DNA of 8,853 nucleotides from an uncultured Collinsella sp. (GCA_934654765.1 CAKUGX010000084.1:1-8853); one strand, 5' to 3'; shown: positions 1 through 6,000, numbered from the stretch's first letter. Made by a program: numbers and translations. Notes: generated from the letters alone by a model not told the origin.

Positions 1-369
1 CTCTACGACACTGCCATCTGCCTGCTCGCCGTCCTCGGCCTGCAGCTCGCCCTCAGGCTGATCCTCAGACTGACCCTGCTCAACATCATTTGAAGAGTCG
101 GCCTCGTCGCCCTCGGTCTCGTCACTATTCTGGTTTTCGGTATCCCCGTTGTTGGTGTTGTCTACATCAGTAGACTCACTTGAGGAACCCCCCCCCATTA
201 CAGTTCCCTCGGTAGAGGCTGCCTGGGCATCGTTGGCAATGGCCTGCGAGATCGGGGGCATGACGAGCGACAGTACCAGGCTCAAAACGGAGGCTCCGCA
301 CAAAACACCTGCCAGTACACGGCGCGTCGCTTTTTTACTCTGCTTAGTTTTTTCTGAATTCGCTTTCAT
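1..369 (-). CDS. N-terminus of an exported, acidic low-complexity protein (partial, runs off the left edge)
   Basis: The frame is open for 123 codons from an ATG at 369 to the window edge. A strong ribosome binding site (GGGGAGGAG) ends 6 bases before the ATG and supports this start. The N-terminus is a classic Sec signal peptide: a Lys/Arg-rich region (residues 2-17), a hydrophobic core (about 18-40) and a plausible signal peptidase I site after Ala-Ile-Ala (43-45). No lipobox is present. After residue 61 the sequence becomes extremely acidic and Ser/Asn/Gln/Gly-rich, like a flexible stalk or spacer in a surface or secreted protein. Codons 58-61 (Met-Gly-Gly-Gly) are written with nine consecutive G (188-196). 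A one-base change in either direction would bring a stop within about ten codons. The functional domain lies outside the window, so I name no function. Export is well supported; cell-wall anchoring is only a guess. Confidence 0.85.
   Translation of the reverse strand, partial: MKANSEKTKQSKKATRRVLAGVLCGASVLSLVLSLVMPPISQAIANDAQAASTEGTVMGGGSSSESTDVDNTNNGDTENQNSDETEGDEADSSNDVEQGQSEDQPEGELQAEDGEQADGSVVE
188..196 (-). repeat. G9 homopolymer inside the exported-protein gene
   Basis: Nine consecutive C on the + strand read as nine G in the coding strand, at codons 58-61. It lies between the signal peptide and the acidic region, an early position from which a frameshift would abolish the product. With eight G the frame meets TAG after about ten codons; with ten G it meets TGA sooner. 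The tract itself is read directly; slippage is inferred. Confidence 0.9.
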
Positions 370-458
370 CGATGTCTCCTCCCCAAGAGACCGCGATCTT
401 GCTCTTTCACCATCAAACGTATCTGCGCAATCTGTAATTGCGCTCGTTTAGTAATGCA

Positions 459-488
459 ATTATAACGATTGTTTAAACATCTGAGCAA
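459..488 (-). promoter_or_regulatory. Candidate promoter of the exported-protein gene
   Basis: Read on the minus strand, a perfect -10 TATAAT (464-459) is preceded at 18 bp by TTGCTC (488-483), a weak -35 matching 3 of 6 positions. Transcription would begin near 452 and give a leader of roughly 80 nt. The -35 lies inside TTGCTCAGAT, one arm of an inverted repeat, so a protein bound there could directly help or block RNA polymerase. The -10 is convincing; the rest is inferred. Confidence 0.5.
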
Positions 489-541
489 CAAAACCGACAT
501 TTTTGTAGCGAGTTCTCAATTCTCTTGACATTTGCTCAGAT
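479..541. promoter_or_regulatory. 10-bp perfect inverted repeat ATCTGAGCAA / TTGCTCAGAT (possible operator pair)
   Basis: ATCTGAGCAA at 479-488 and its exact reverse complement TTGCTCAGAT at 532-541 have centres 53 bp apart, about five helical turns. The first arm covers the candidate -35. A related palindrome with the same TTTGCTC half-site follows at 635-650. This fits a regulator binding several sites, but the regulator is unknown. Confidence 0.45.
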
Positions 542-634
542 TTACCTTCGTTTATTCGCTATCTATTTTTTGTTTCTGCTGGTAATTTAGTTGCGTATTA
601 TTTTTTAATGGCATTAGATTTATTTGCACAACAT

Positions 635-650
635 TTTGCTCAAGAGCAAA
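635..650. promoter_or_regulatory. Palindrome TTTGCTC-AA-GAGCAAA (possible operator)
   Basis: Two perfect 7-bp arms are separated by AA. The half-site matches the arms of the inverted repeat at 479-541. The centre is 106 bp from the 532-541 arm, twice the 53-bp spacing of the first pair, so all three sites could face the same side of the helix. Confidence 0.45.
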
Positions 651-656
651 CATCCT

Positions 657-686
657 GTGAACGGTCGAAAATCGACCGTGAACGGT
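657..686. repeat. Direct repeat GTGAACGGT x2 (21 bp apart) enclosing an inverted repeat
   Basis: GTGAACGGT occurs at 657-665 and 678-686, a 21-bp period equal to two helical turns. Between and overlapping them is a perfect 8-bp inverted repeat, ACGGTCGA (661-668) and TCGACCGT (672-679), with an AAA loop. The nested arrangement looks like a protein binding site. It is about 200 bp upstream of the candidate promoter of the exported-protein gene. Confidence 0.45.
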
Positions 687-827
687 AGATCATTAACCGG
701 GAGGAATAGACTACCAAATTGATGGGAATATCTTTAACCCATCGGTGGTTAGAAGCGTGGTGTTCAAACAACTAAATTTGAATTTTCGCGCAGATTTTAG
801 GCATCAATTCGCCCAAATCGCCTGAGG

Positions 828-860
828 CCACCGCAAAGGAGTCTGCTCCCTTTGCGGTGG
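828..860 (-). terminator. Hairpin after the HAD gene (family B, CCACCGCAAAGG core)
   Basis: CCACCGCAAAGGAG (828-841) pairs with CTCCCTTTGCGGTGG (846-860) with one bulged G and a 4-base loop, 13 bases after the HAD stop codon. No T run follows on the minus strand, so it is not a textbook intrinsic terminator. Position and similarity to 3350-3377, which does have a T run, suggest a termination or 3'-end role. Confidence 0.5.
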
Positions 861-873
861 TTCTGCCCCAGCG

Positions 874-1695
874 CTACAGCAGATGTTCCTCGATAAAGAT
901 CGCGATGCCGTCTTCGTCGTTGCTCGCGGTCACAAAGTCGGCGGCGGTGCGGGTGGCGTCGCTGCCGTTTGCCATGGCCACGCCCACGCCGGCGTCGGCC
1001 ACCATGCAGGTGTCGTTATCGGCATCGCCAAACACGCAGATGTTCTGGAGCTCCATGTCGTTGAGTTCCGCCACACGCACAAGGCCGCGCGTCTTGGACA
1101 CGCGCGGATCCATGAACTCGTAGAGTCGCTGCGTGGTTTGCAGAGCCGCCGCCTTAACAGTGTTATCGGCAAACGTCGACGCCCGTTCAATCACCCGCGG
1201 CAATACCTCGGGCGCCATGGTAAACATCACCTAGGGCTGCGGCTCGCGCAAGAACTCGGCAAAATCGACCACCTGGTAGGGCACGCCGTCGACGCGTGAC
1301 AGGTGCTCGACGCACGCGTTGCTCTCGGGCACGTAGAACACGCCGTCTCGAGGGCAAACGGGCGTTGCCGGAAGGTCCGCCATGTGTTTGCAGATGCGCG
1401 CGATGGTTTCGCCCGGCAGCGGGTAGCTCAGCTCGTTGATGCCGTGCGTGCGGTCGATGACCTCGGCGCCGCCACAGCCCACCAACACGTCCACCAGGCC
1501 GTCGATGCCCCAGAGCTCATACATGGCCTCGGTCGCGTGGGCGTCGCGCCCGGTGCACAGGCCAAAGAGCACGCCGCGCTCGCGCAGGGCGCGGATCGCT
1601 GCCACAGTGCGCGGGGACACCGTGTGCTCGCTTGTGAGCAGCGTGCCGTCGATATCGCAGAACACGGCTTTAATGTGGCTGAATGTGGCGTCCAT
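874..1695 (-). pseudogene. Cof-type HAD family phosphatase interrupted by an in-frame amber codon
   Basis: Two open stretches (1695-1231 and 1230-874) are exactly contiguous in one frame, separated only by TAG at 1233-1231 (codon 155). Together they give 273 codons, the usual length of a Cof/YidA-type sugar-phosphate or nucleotide-type phosphatase. All four HAD motifs are present across the break: Asp14-x-Asp16-Gly-Thr (nucleophile and acid/base), Thr48-Gly-Arg, Lys201, and Gly-Asp224-Ala-Asp-Asn-Asp228 for Mg2+. The cap domain spans the stop. A single change, for example from AAG or CAG, would explain it, and nothing else is damaged. The annotated start is ATG 1695 with a modest AAGG upstream. 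The lesion could be a recent nonsense mutation, a sequencing error or suppression. GTG-ATG directly follows the stop, but no ribosome binding site is visible for a restart. Substrate unknown. Confidence 0.85.
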
Positions 1696-1782
1696 GGGGG
1701 CCTTTCTGGGTTGCGTGGTGGTATGGGGTGTATTCGCAAGCGGCGTACATGGTATACCAATGCACGGGTCGTTGGGGCCCGA

Positions 1783-1815
1783 CCGCTACAAAGGTGCCCG
1801 GCCCCTTTGTGGTGG
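1783..1815. repeat. Hairpin repeat, family B (degenerate copy)
   Basis: CCGCTACAAAGG (1783-1794) pairs with CCTTTGTGGTGG (1804-1815) across a 9-base loop. As + strand RNA all 12 positions pair if two G-U wobbles are allowed; on the minus strand the same positions are mismatches. It shares its CAAAGG/CCTTTG core with hairpins 828-860 and 3350-3377. It lies between the MFS gene's palindrome and the start of the HAD gene. Confidence 0.5.
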
Positions 1816-1828
1816 TTCCCAGCACAAT

Positions 1829-1887
1829 CCATCACAACATTCGGCGTTTTTCGGCAAAATCGCGATTTTCATCGAATGTTGTGACGG
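1829..1887 (-). repeat. Palindromic repeat, family A, copy 1 (diverged)
   Basis: CCATCACAACATTCG (1829-1843) and CGAATGTTGTGACGG (1873-1887) are inverted with one mismatch. The inner part contains a perfect 14-bp palindrome, AAAATCGCGATTTT (1856-1869). Read on the minus strand it aligns with the copies at 6001 and 7241 (CATTCGATG, then AAAACG, then CGAATGTTG), so it is inserted in the opposite orientation. It begins 3 bases after the MFS stop codon and could act as that gene's transcription end. Confidence 0.75.
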
Positions 1888-1890
1888 TTT

Positions 1891-3177
1891 TTACTGCTCT
1901 GCAGCACGATCCAAGTGTCCGCGTCCAAACAGCAACAGCGCCGCGGGAACGGCCGTCACGACCAAGCCCGCTCCCACGAGCGTCTGCTGCACGCCAAATG
2001 TTGCCGCCAGCCACGGGGCGATCGCCAGCGGGGCCACGCCGGCGAACATGTTGCCAAAGCCCATGACCGAGTTAACGCGGCCGAGCTGATCGAGCGGAGC
2101 CGTCGTTTGCACGATGGTGTTGTGGAGCGGATTGACGACACCCCAGGCAACGCCAAGGGCGATCTGGCCGATGAGCGCCACGCCCACGTACGGCGTGCCC
2201 ACATAGAGCAGGCTTCCCAGGCCCACGGACATAAGCGCCACGAGCAGCGTTTTGAGGCTGACGAGGCGCGGCGGCAAGCGGAGCGCGACCGCAGCGCCCA
2301 GCACCGCGCCCACGCCACAGGCCGACGAGAGCCAGCCCATCCACTCGACGCCGACGTGCAGGACGTCGCGATAGAAGAACGACTCCAGCGGGTCGAAGGC
2401 ACCGTAGCCAAAGTTCGAAAGAAAGATGATGCAGAAGAGCAGGGCGAGGACGCTGTTGGTGAAGACCGTCTTGATGCTGGTCGCGAAGGTGGCACGGGCG
2501 GACGTTCCGGAGTCGGGGCCTTGCTTGGCCTTGGCCAACGTTGTGCCACTGGCTGCGGATTTGCCTCCGTGCGCGGAGGCACTGCCTGCCCGCGGCGCAA
2601 AGCCCCAGCCGGCGATGAACGCCAGCACGGTAAACAGCATCATGAGCACAAACACCGCACGCGACGATGTGGCTGCCGCGACAAAAGCGCCCAACGCAGG
2701 CCCGACAATAATGCTCACGTTGGAGAACATGGTGATGGCGGAGTTGATGTCTTTGAGCTCGACGGGGTCGTCGGTGAGGTAGGCCGGATAGGACGTGGCG
2801 ATGGGCTGGGCGAACCCCATTACAAAGCCCAAGAGCACCGCGCCGGCAAGGACCGTTCCGGTCGCGCTGCCAAAGGCGATGATCGCCGCGCCGGTTGCCA
2901 GCGTGCCGACGATGCTCAGCAGAAAATGGCGGCGCGGCCCCCAGGCGTCGAGCGCTGCACCGCCCGCAAAGGACCCCAGGATTACGAAGACGTTCATAAA
3001 CAGGACGGCCAGCGACGTCGCGACGACCGAAGCGCCGTCCGCATAGGTGAGCGTTCCGATGACGCCGATAAAATAACTGGTCTGAAACCCGGTGTAGATG
3101 AGAAAGCGCATTGCCACCAGGCGCTTGGCCTGCGTGGACAGCGATGGTTGGGATTTTGAAATTAGAGATAGGGACAT
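1891..3177 (-). CDS. Major facilitator superfamily transporter (efflux type)
   Basis: A 428-residue integral membrane protein with about 12 hydrophobic segments, the usual MFS size. The loop between segments 2 and 3 carries an MFS motif A-like pattern, Gly73-x3-Asp77-x2-Gly80-x-Arg82-Arg83. A long, hydrophilic Ala/Gly/Lys-rich loop (about 194-236) joins the two six-helix halves. The second half has an Arg-Val-Asn-Ser stretch (367-370) resembling the MFS_3/EntS/Mef drug and siderophore exporter group. Substrate cannot be read from sequence. I chose ATG 3177 because AAGGAG lies 5 bases upstream; the frame stays open to an ATG at 3216, but that extension would absorb the ribosome binding site and a leader repeat. 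The gene stands alone, with its own candidate promoter and a palindromic repeat immediately after the stop. Confidence 0.9.
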   Translation of the reverse strand: MSLSLISKSQPSLSTQAKRLVAMRFLIYTGFQTSYFIGVIGTLTYADGASVVATSLAVLFMNVFVILGSFAGGAALDAWGPRRHFLLSIVGTLATGAAIIAFGSATGTVLAGAVLLGFVMGFAQPIATSYPAYLTDDPVELKDINSAITMFSNVSIIVGPALGAFVAAATSSRAVFVLMMLFTVLAFIAGWGFAPRAGSASAHGGKSAASGTTLAKAKQGPDSGTSARATFATSIKTVFTNSVLALLFCIIFLSNFGYGAFDPLESFFYRDVLHVGVEWMGWLSSACGVGAVLGAAVALRLPPRLVSLKTLLVALMSVGLGSLLYVGTPYVGVALIGQIALGVAWGVVNPLHNTIVQTTAPLDQLGRVNSVMGFGNMFAGVAPLAIAPWLAATFGVQQTLVGAGLVVTAVPAALLLFGRGHLDRAAEQ

Positions 3178-3188
3178 AGGCGCTCCTT

Positions 3189-3254
3189 GTTGCATACGAA
3201 TACGGGCCGCGGGCATTGACCACCGACCATCGACTCAATCTTTCTGTATGCAAC
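3189..3254 (-). promoter_or_regulatory. Inverted repeat in the MFS leader (GTTGCATAC / GTATGCAAC)
   Basis: Perfect 9-bp arms lie at 3189-3197 and 3246-3254, enclosing 48 bases. In the minus-strand transcript the second arm ends directly before the AAGGAG ribosome binding site of the MFS gene. Folding could therefore alter ribosome access, or the arms could be paired protein sites. The pairing is seen; the regulatory role is inferred. Confidence 0.4.
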
Positions 3255-3304
3255 GTTAAGGACGCATCGGGCCCCTTCTCTCCGTTTTTGCCAGCACGAA
3301 CTAC

Positions 3305-3341
3305 TTGGTAGATTTTAAGACATGTTCCAAACATCTACCAA
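3305..3341 (-). promoter_or_regulatory. Candidate MFS promoter overlapped by inverted repeat TTGGTAGAT / ATCTACCAA
   Basis: On the minus strand TTGGTA (3341-3336; 4 of 6 matches to -35) and TAAAAT (3317-3312; 5 of 6 to -10) are 18 bp apart. A perfect 9-bp inverted repeat (3305-3313 and 3333-3341) overlaps both elements, as expected for an operator controlling an efflux gene. The resulting leader would be about 130 nt. No regulator gene is adjacent. Confidence 0.45.
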
Positions 3342-3344
3342 AGC

Positions 3345-3377
3345 AAAAACCACCACAAAGGCGCCTGCCTGTGGTGG
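3345..3377 (-). terminator. Rho-independent terminator of the moaA / moaC-mobB operon (family B)
   Basis: On the minus strand a GC-rich stem, CCACCACA (3377-3370) with TGTGGTGG (3357-3350), is followed at once by five T (3349-3345). It lies 137 bases after the mobB stop, and the MFS candidate promoter begins just beyond it, so it cleanly separates the two transcription units. Confidence 0.75.
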
Positions 3378-3401
3378 CCCAATGATATGGCAACGTAGCG
3401 A

Positions 3402-3501
3402 GCCGGTTCCAAGTGCCCCAGGTCGCCCCGAAAGAGGAGCGACGCGTACTTTGGTACGCGAGCGACGGTTTGAGGGGCGAGATGGGTTGCTTGGGGCCGG
3501 C
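3402..3501 (-). other. Long imperfect hairpin, possible structured RNA or repeat element
   Basis: Between the mobB stop and the terminator lies a roughly 100-base foldback. Paired blocks, outside to inside, are GCCGG 3402-3406 with CCGGC 3497-3501; CCAAG 3409-3413 with CTTGG 3490-3494; CCCA 3417-3420 with TGGG 3483-3486; TCGCCCC 3423-3429 with GGGGCGA 3474-3480; and a perfect tip CGCGTAC 3443-3449 with GTACGCG 3454-3460 around a TTTG loop. Blocks keep register with short internal loops, unlike chance matches. It could be a 3'-UTR structure, a small RNA or an intergenic repeat. Confidence 0.5.
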
Positions 3502-3513
3502 GCAGCGTCAAGC

Positions 3514-4809
3514 CTAAAGGTGGTCTTGGATGAGGTCGCAGATGGCTCGGGCGTCGTTGATGTTGATGGCTCGGGTCGCGAAGCCGGCGTCGAAGGCCTG
3601 ACGCGCCAGGGCTTCGTTGCAGGCAAGGGCCAGCGTGTGACCGTCGACCAGGTCGAGCGAGCTCTTGCCGCGCAGACGGTCGACACCGGAGCGCGCGACG
3701 ACGATGTTGTCGAAGCCCTCGGTCTTGTAGCCCTCGATGATCACCACGTCAACATCGTTGTAGCGCGACAGCAGCTCGCGCGCGGGCATCTCGTCCTCCT
3801 CGCGCGTGTCGGCGTACTCCGCCCAGCGCGTGGCGCAGATGAGGCCCACGTGCTTGGATCCGGCCTGGTGATGACGCCAGGTATCCTTGGCGGGCACGTC
3901 GATATCGAAGCCATGGTGCCCGTGATGTTTGAGCGAACCCACGCGCAGGCCGCGACGGGTGAGCTCGGCGATAACCTTCTCGACGAGCGTGGTCTTGCCC
4001 GAGTTCTGGTAGCCGATAAACGCGATGGCGGGGACGGCGGGCGTGGGGGCCGCGGGCACGGCCGGGGCGGATGCGCTCGCAGGCGCGGCACCATCGGCAG
4101 CGGCTGCCTCGGCAGCAACAGCTTGACGCTCCGCGCGATCCCACACGCCCGAGCGGCCACCCTCCTTGTGCAGCAGGCGCACGTCGACAATCTCCATGCC
4201 GCGGTCGACGGCCTTGCACATGTCGTAGATGGTCAGGCACGCGGCGCTCGTTCCGGTCAACGCCTCCATCTCAATGCCCGTCTTTCCCGTCACACCTGCC
4301 GTGACCAGCACATGAAAGCCGACCTGCCCGTCCGAGCGCGCCGGCGCCCAGCCCTCGGGCGTCTCGTCGGCCGGCGTTCCCGCCGGAGCGATGGGCTCGA
4401 TATCGCACTTGCTCTTGGTGATGAGCAGCGGGTGGCACATGGGGATGATGTCGCTCGTGCGTTTGATGGCCATGATGCCCGCCACGCGCGCGCAGGCGAG
4501 CACGTCGCCCTTCTTGGCGCGGTCCTGCAGCACCATGGCCTGCGTCTCGGGATGCATGAGGATGGTGCCCTCGGCGATAGCAATGCGATGGGTCTCGGCC
4601 TTGTCGGACACGTCGACCATGCGTACCTCGCCCTTGGCGTCCACGTGCGTCAGCTCGTCGCGACGAGCGTCGCGGGCGGGCTCGGTGGCAGCGCTGGCAG
4701 TCGGCTGCGCGGACGCGTCGGCGTTGTCGGCATTCACCGCGGCCGCATGGGCAGACATCGCGGCCCTGCGAGCGGCCTTGGTGGCATCGGCGTACCTGCT
4801 CTTGGCCAT
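3514..4809 (-). CDS. moaC-mobB: Fusion of MoaC (cyclic pyranopterin monophosphate synthase) and MobB (Mo-cofactor guanylylation accessory GTPase)
   Basis: A 431-residue, two-domain protein. Residues 53-222 are MoaC, which with MoaA makes cyclic pyranopterin monophosphate. The KGDV segment (100-103), Cys-His126-Pro-Leu, and Asp196/Lys199 in the IYDMCKA motif match the catalytic pattern of the family. Residues 261-431 are MobB, with P-loop Gly266-x4-Gly-Lys272-Thr, the KHHGHHGFDID segment (294-304) and an IIEGYK motif (357-362). A roughly 35-residue Ala/Pro/Ser-rich linker joins them, and a 50-residue Ala-rich N-terminus precedes MoaC. MoaC also has about 19 extra residues (141-160) relative to the E. 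coli protein. ATG 4809 is preferred: GGAGGA lies 7 bases upstream and the moaA stop is 4 bases away, indicating translational coupling. An in-frame ATG at 4854 lies inside moaA and has no visible support. Confidence 0.92.
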   Translation of the reverse strand: MAKSRYADATKAARRAAMSAHAAAVNADNADASAQPTASAATEPARDARRDELTHVDAKGEVRMVDVSDKAETHRIAIAEGTILMHPETQAMVLQDRAKKGDVLACARVAGIMAIKRTSDIIPMCHPLLITKSKCDIEPIAPAGTPADETPEGWAPARSDGQVGFHVLVTAGVTGKTGIEMEALTGTSAACLTIYDMCKAVDRGMEIVDVRLLHKEGGRSGVWDRAERQAVAAEAAAADGAAPASASAPAVPAAPTPAVPAIAFIGYQNSGKTTLVEKVIAELTRRGLRVGSLKHHGHHGFDIDVPAKDTWRHHQAGSKHVGLICATRWAEYADTREEDEMPARELLSRYNDVDVVIIEGYKTEGFDNIVVARSGVDRLRGKSSLDLVDGHTLALACNEALARQAFDAGFATRAININDARAICDLIQDHL

Positions 4810-4813
4810 ATGA

Positions 4814-5869
4814 TCATCCTCCGATTTGGGACATAAATCGTTGCGTGCCCTCAATTATCGCGTGTTCCTGCGGTTTGTGGGCCACGGCATCACGCCAAAT
4901 CGAAAGTACCTGCATATCATCACCACGGCGCAGCGCCTCACGCACCGAATACTCGGCATCGCTGAACAGGCAGGGGCGTACGTTGCCGTCGGCCGTCAGG
5001 CGCAGACGGTTGCAGCTCGCGCAAAAATGGTTGGACATGGCGCTAATGAAGCCGACCGTGCCCGCCGCACCCGGAAAGCGCCAATAGCGCGCAGGGCCCG
5101 CGCCAGCAGGAGCGTCGTTGATGTCGAGCGGTTCGAGCTCGCCCAGTCCCACCGCGGTGGCCCCGGCATTGATGCGCACCCGCAGCTCGTCGCTCGGCAC
5201 GGTGTCGCTCGCGTCCCACAGCTCGGGATTGAGCGCGGGCGCATGCGGGTCCACGGCGCAATGCGAGCTCGTACGCTCGTCGCCAATGGGCATGTATTCG
5301 ATAAATCGCAGGTGAATGGGACGATCGACGGTCAGGCGCGTAAGGGCCGCCACGTCCTGGTTGAGCCGGCGCACAACAACGCAGTTGACTTTAACGGGTT
5401 CAAAGCCCCAGGCCAGTGCCGCGTCGATGCCGGCCATGGTCTGCTCGAGTCGACCCAGGCGCGTGATCTTTCCAAAGAGCGTAGGGTCGAGCGTATCGAG
5501 CGAGATGTTGACGCGATCAAGCCCGGCGTCTTTGAGCTGCGGCGCCAGCTTGGGCAGCAAGGCACCGTTGGTGGTAAGCGAGATGTCCTCGATCTGCGGG
5601 ATCGCGCGGATGTCGCGAATGAGCGGAATAATGCGGCGGCTGACCAGCGGCTCGCCACCCGTCAGGCGCACACGGCGAATGCCCTCCCCCGCCACCAGAC
5701 GCACAAAACGGGCGATTTCCTCGGCGCTGAGTAGCTCGTCGTGCGCGCGGGGCGCCACGCCGTCGGCCGGCATGCAGTAAATGCAGCGGAAATTGCACTT
5801 GTCGGTAACGGCAATGCGCAAGTAGTTGATGTTGCGGCCAAAACCGTCATGTTGCGTGCACTCGTCCAC
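4814..5869 (-). CDS. moaA: GTP 3',8-cyclase MoaA (radical SAM, molybdenum cofactor biosynthesis)
   Basis: A 351-residue radical SAM enzyme that rearranges GTP to 3',8-cyclo-GTP, the first step of molybdopterin synthesis, in the cytoplasm. The N-terminal [4Fe-4S] motif is Cys25-x3-Cys29-x2-Cys32. The SAM-binding Gly-Gly-Glu-Pro is at 71-74. The C-terminal cluster binding GTP is Cys283-x2-Cys286-x13-Cys300. The protein ends in the conserved Gly-Gly tail. All diagnostic residues are present and the length is normal. The start is GTG 5869, with GGGGAGGA about 5 bases upstream. The stop precedes the moaC-mobB ATG by 4 bases, and the moaA 3' end supplies its ribosome binding site. No strong promoter is visible upstream: TACTAT/TATATT at 5915-5907 could be a -10 but lacks a good -35. 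Confidence 0.97.
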   Translation of the reverse strand: MDECTQHDGFGRNINYLRIAVTDKCNFRCIYCMPADGVAPRAHDELLSAEEIARFVRLVAGEGIRRVRLTGGEPLVSRRIIPLIRDIRAIPQIEDISLTTNGALLPKLAPQLKDAGLDRVNISLDTLDPTLFGKITRLGRLEQTMAGIDAALAWGFEPVKVNCVVVRRLNQDVAALTRLTVDRPIHLRFIEYMPIGDERTSSHCAVDPHAPALNPELWDASDTVPSDELRVRINAGATAVGLGELEPLDINDAPAGAGPARYWRFPGAAGTVGFISAMSNHFCASCNRLRLTADGNVRPCLFSDAEYSVREALRRGDDMQVLSIWRDAVAHKPQEHAIIEGTQRFMSQIGG

Positions 5870-5894
5870 GCAATCCTCCCCTCGCGCAGGCCAT

Positions 5895-5910
5895 TATTCT
5901 TCAGAGAATA
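5895..5910. promoter_or_regulatory. Small palindrome TATTCT-TCAG-AGAATA upstream of moaA
   Basis: Perfect 6-bp arms lie about 25 bases before the moaA start and overlap the only candidate -10 sequences. It may be an operator, but the arms are short and AT-rich, so chance is not excluded. It does not match the ModE consensus. Confidence 0.25.
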
Positions 5911-6000
5911 TAGTACCGCACACGGGAATCGCGCCGACACTCGTACGACAGGGCATGCCATTCGAGCAAGAAGGGCTTCTCGAGCCCATCCTCAGCATCC

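Larger units (their letters stand above)
370..827. other. Long AT-rich intergenic control region
   Basis: This stretch has no convincing gene on either strand and is clearly richer in A and T than the rest of the window. It lies between the start of the exported-protein gene and the hairpin behind the HAD gene, so it is the upstream region of the exported-protein gene. It holds a candidate promoter at 459-488, spaced TTGCTCA motifs, a GTGAACGGT repeat cluster at 657-686, and an imperfect inverted repeat (GATGGG 721-726 with CCCATC 738-743, flanked by CTACCA and TGGTTAG). Its length and number of symmetric elements suggest more than a simple promoter. Confidence 0.7.

Noticed and set aside
525..530. 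Perfect TTGACA on the + strand
   Set aside because: No acceptable -10 at 16-19 bp and no + strand gene follows.
722..775. 17-codon + strand ORF after a GGGAGGAA sequence
   Set aside because: The spacing from the ribosome-binding-like sequence to the ATG is about 16 bases, too long, and the peptide has no recognisable feature.
3322..4836. Long + strand open frame opposite moaC-mobB (and similar long antisense frames elsewhere)
   Set aside because: These are GC-rich shadows of real genes: the translations are low-complexity Arg/His/Ala-rich and match no family, while the minus frame has complete catalytic motifs.
4810..4854. Earlier start of moaC-mobB at 4854
   Set aside because: It lies inside moaA and lacks a ribosome binding site; ATG 4809 is well placed after GGAGGA.
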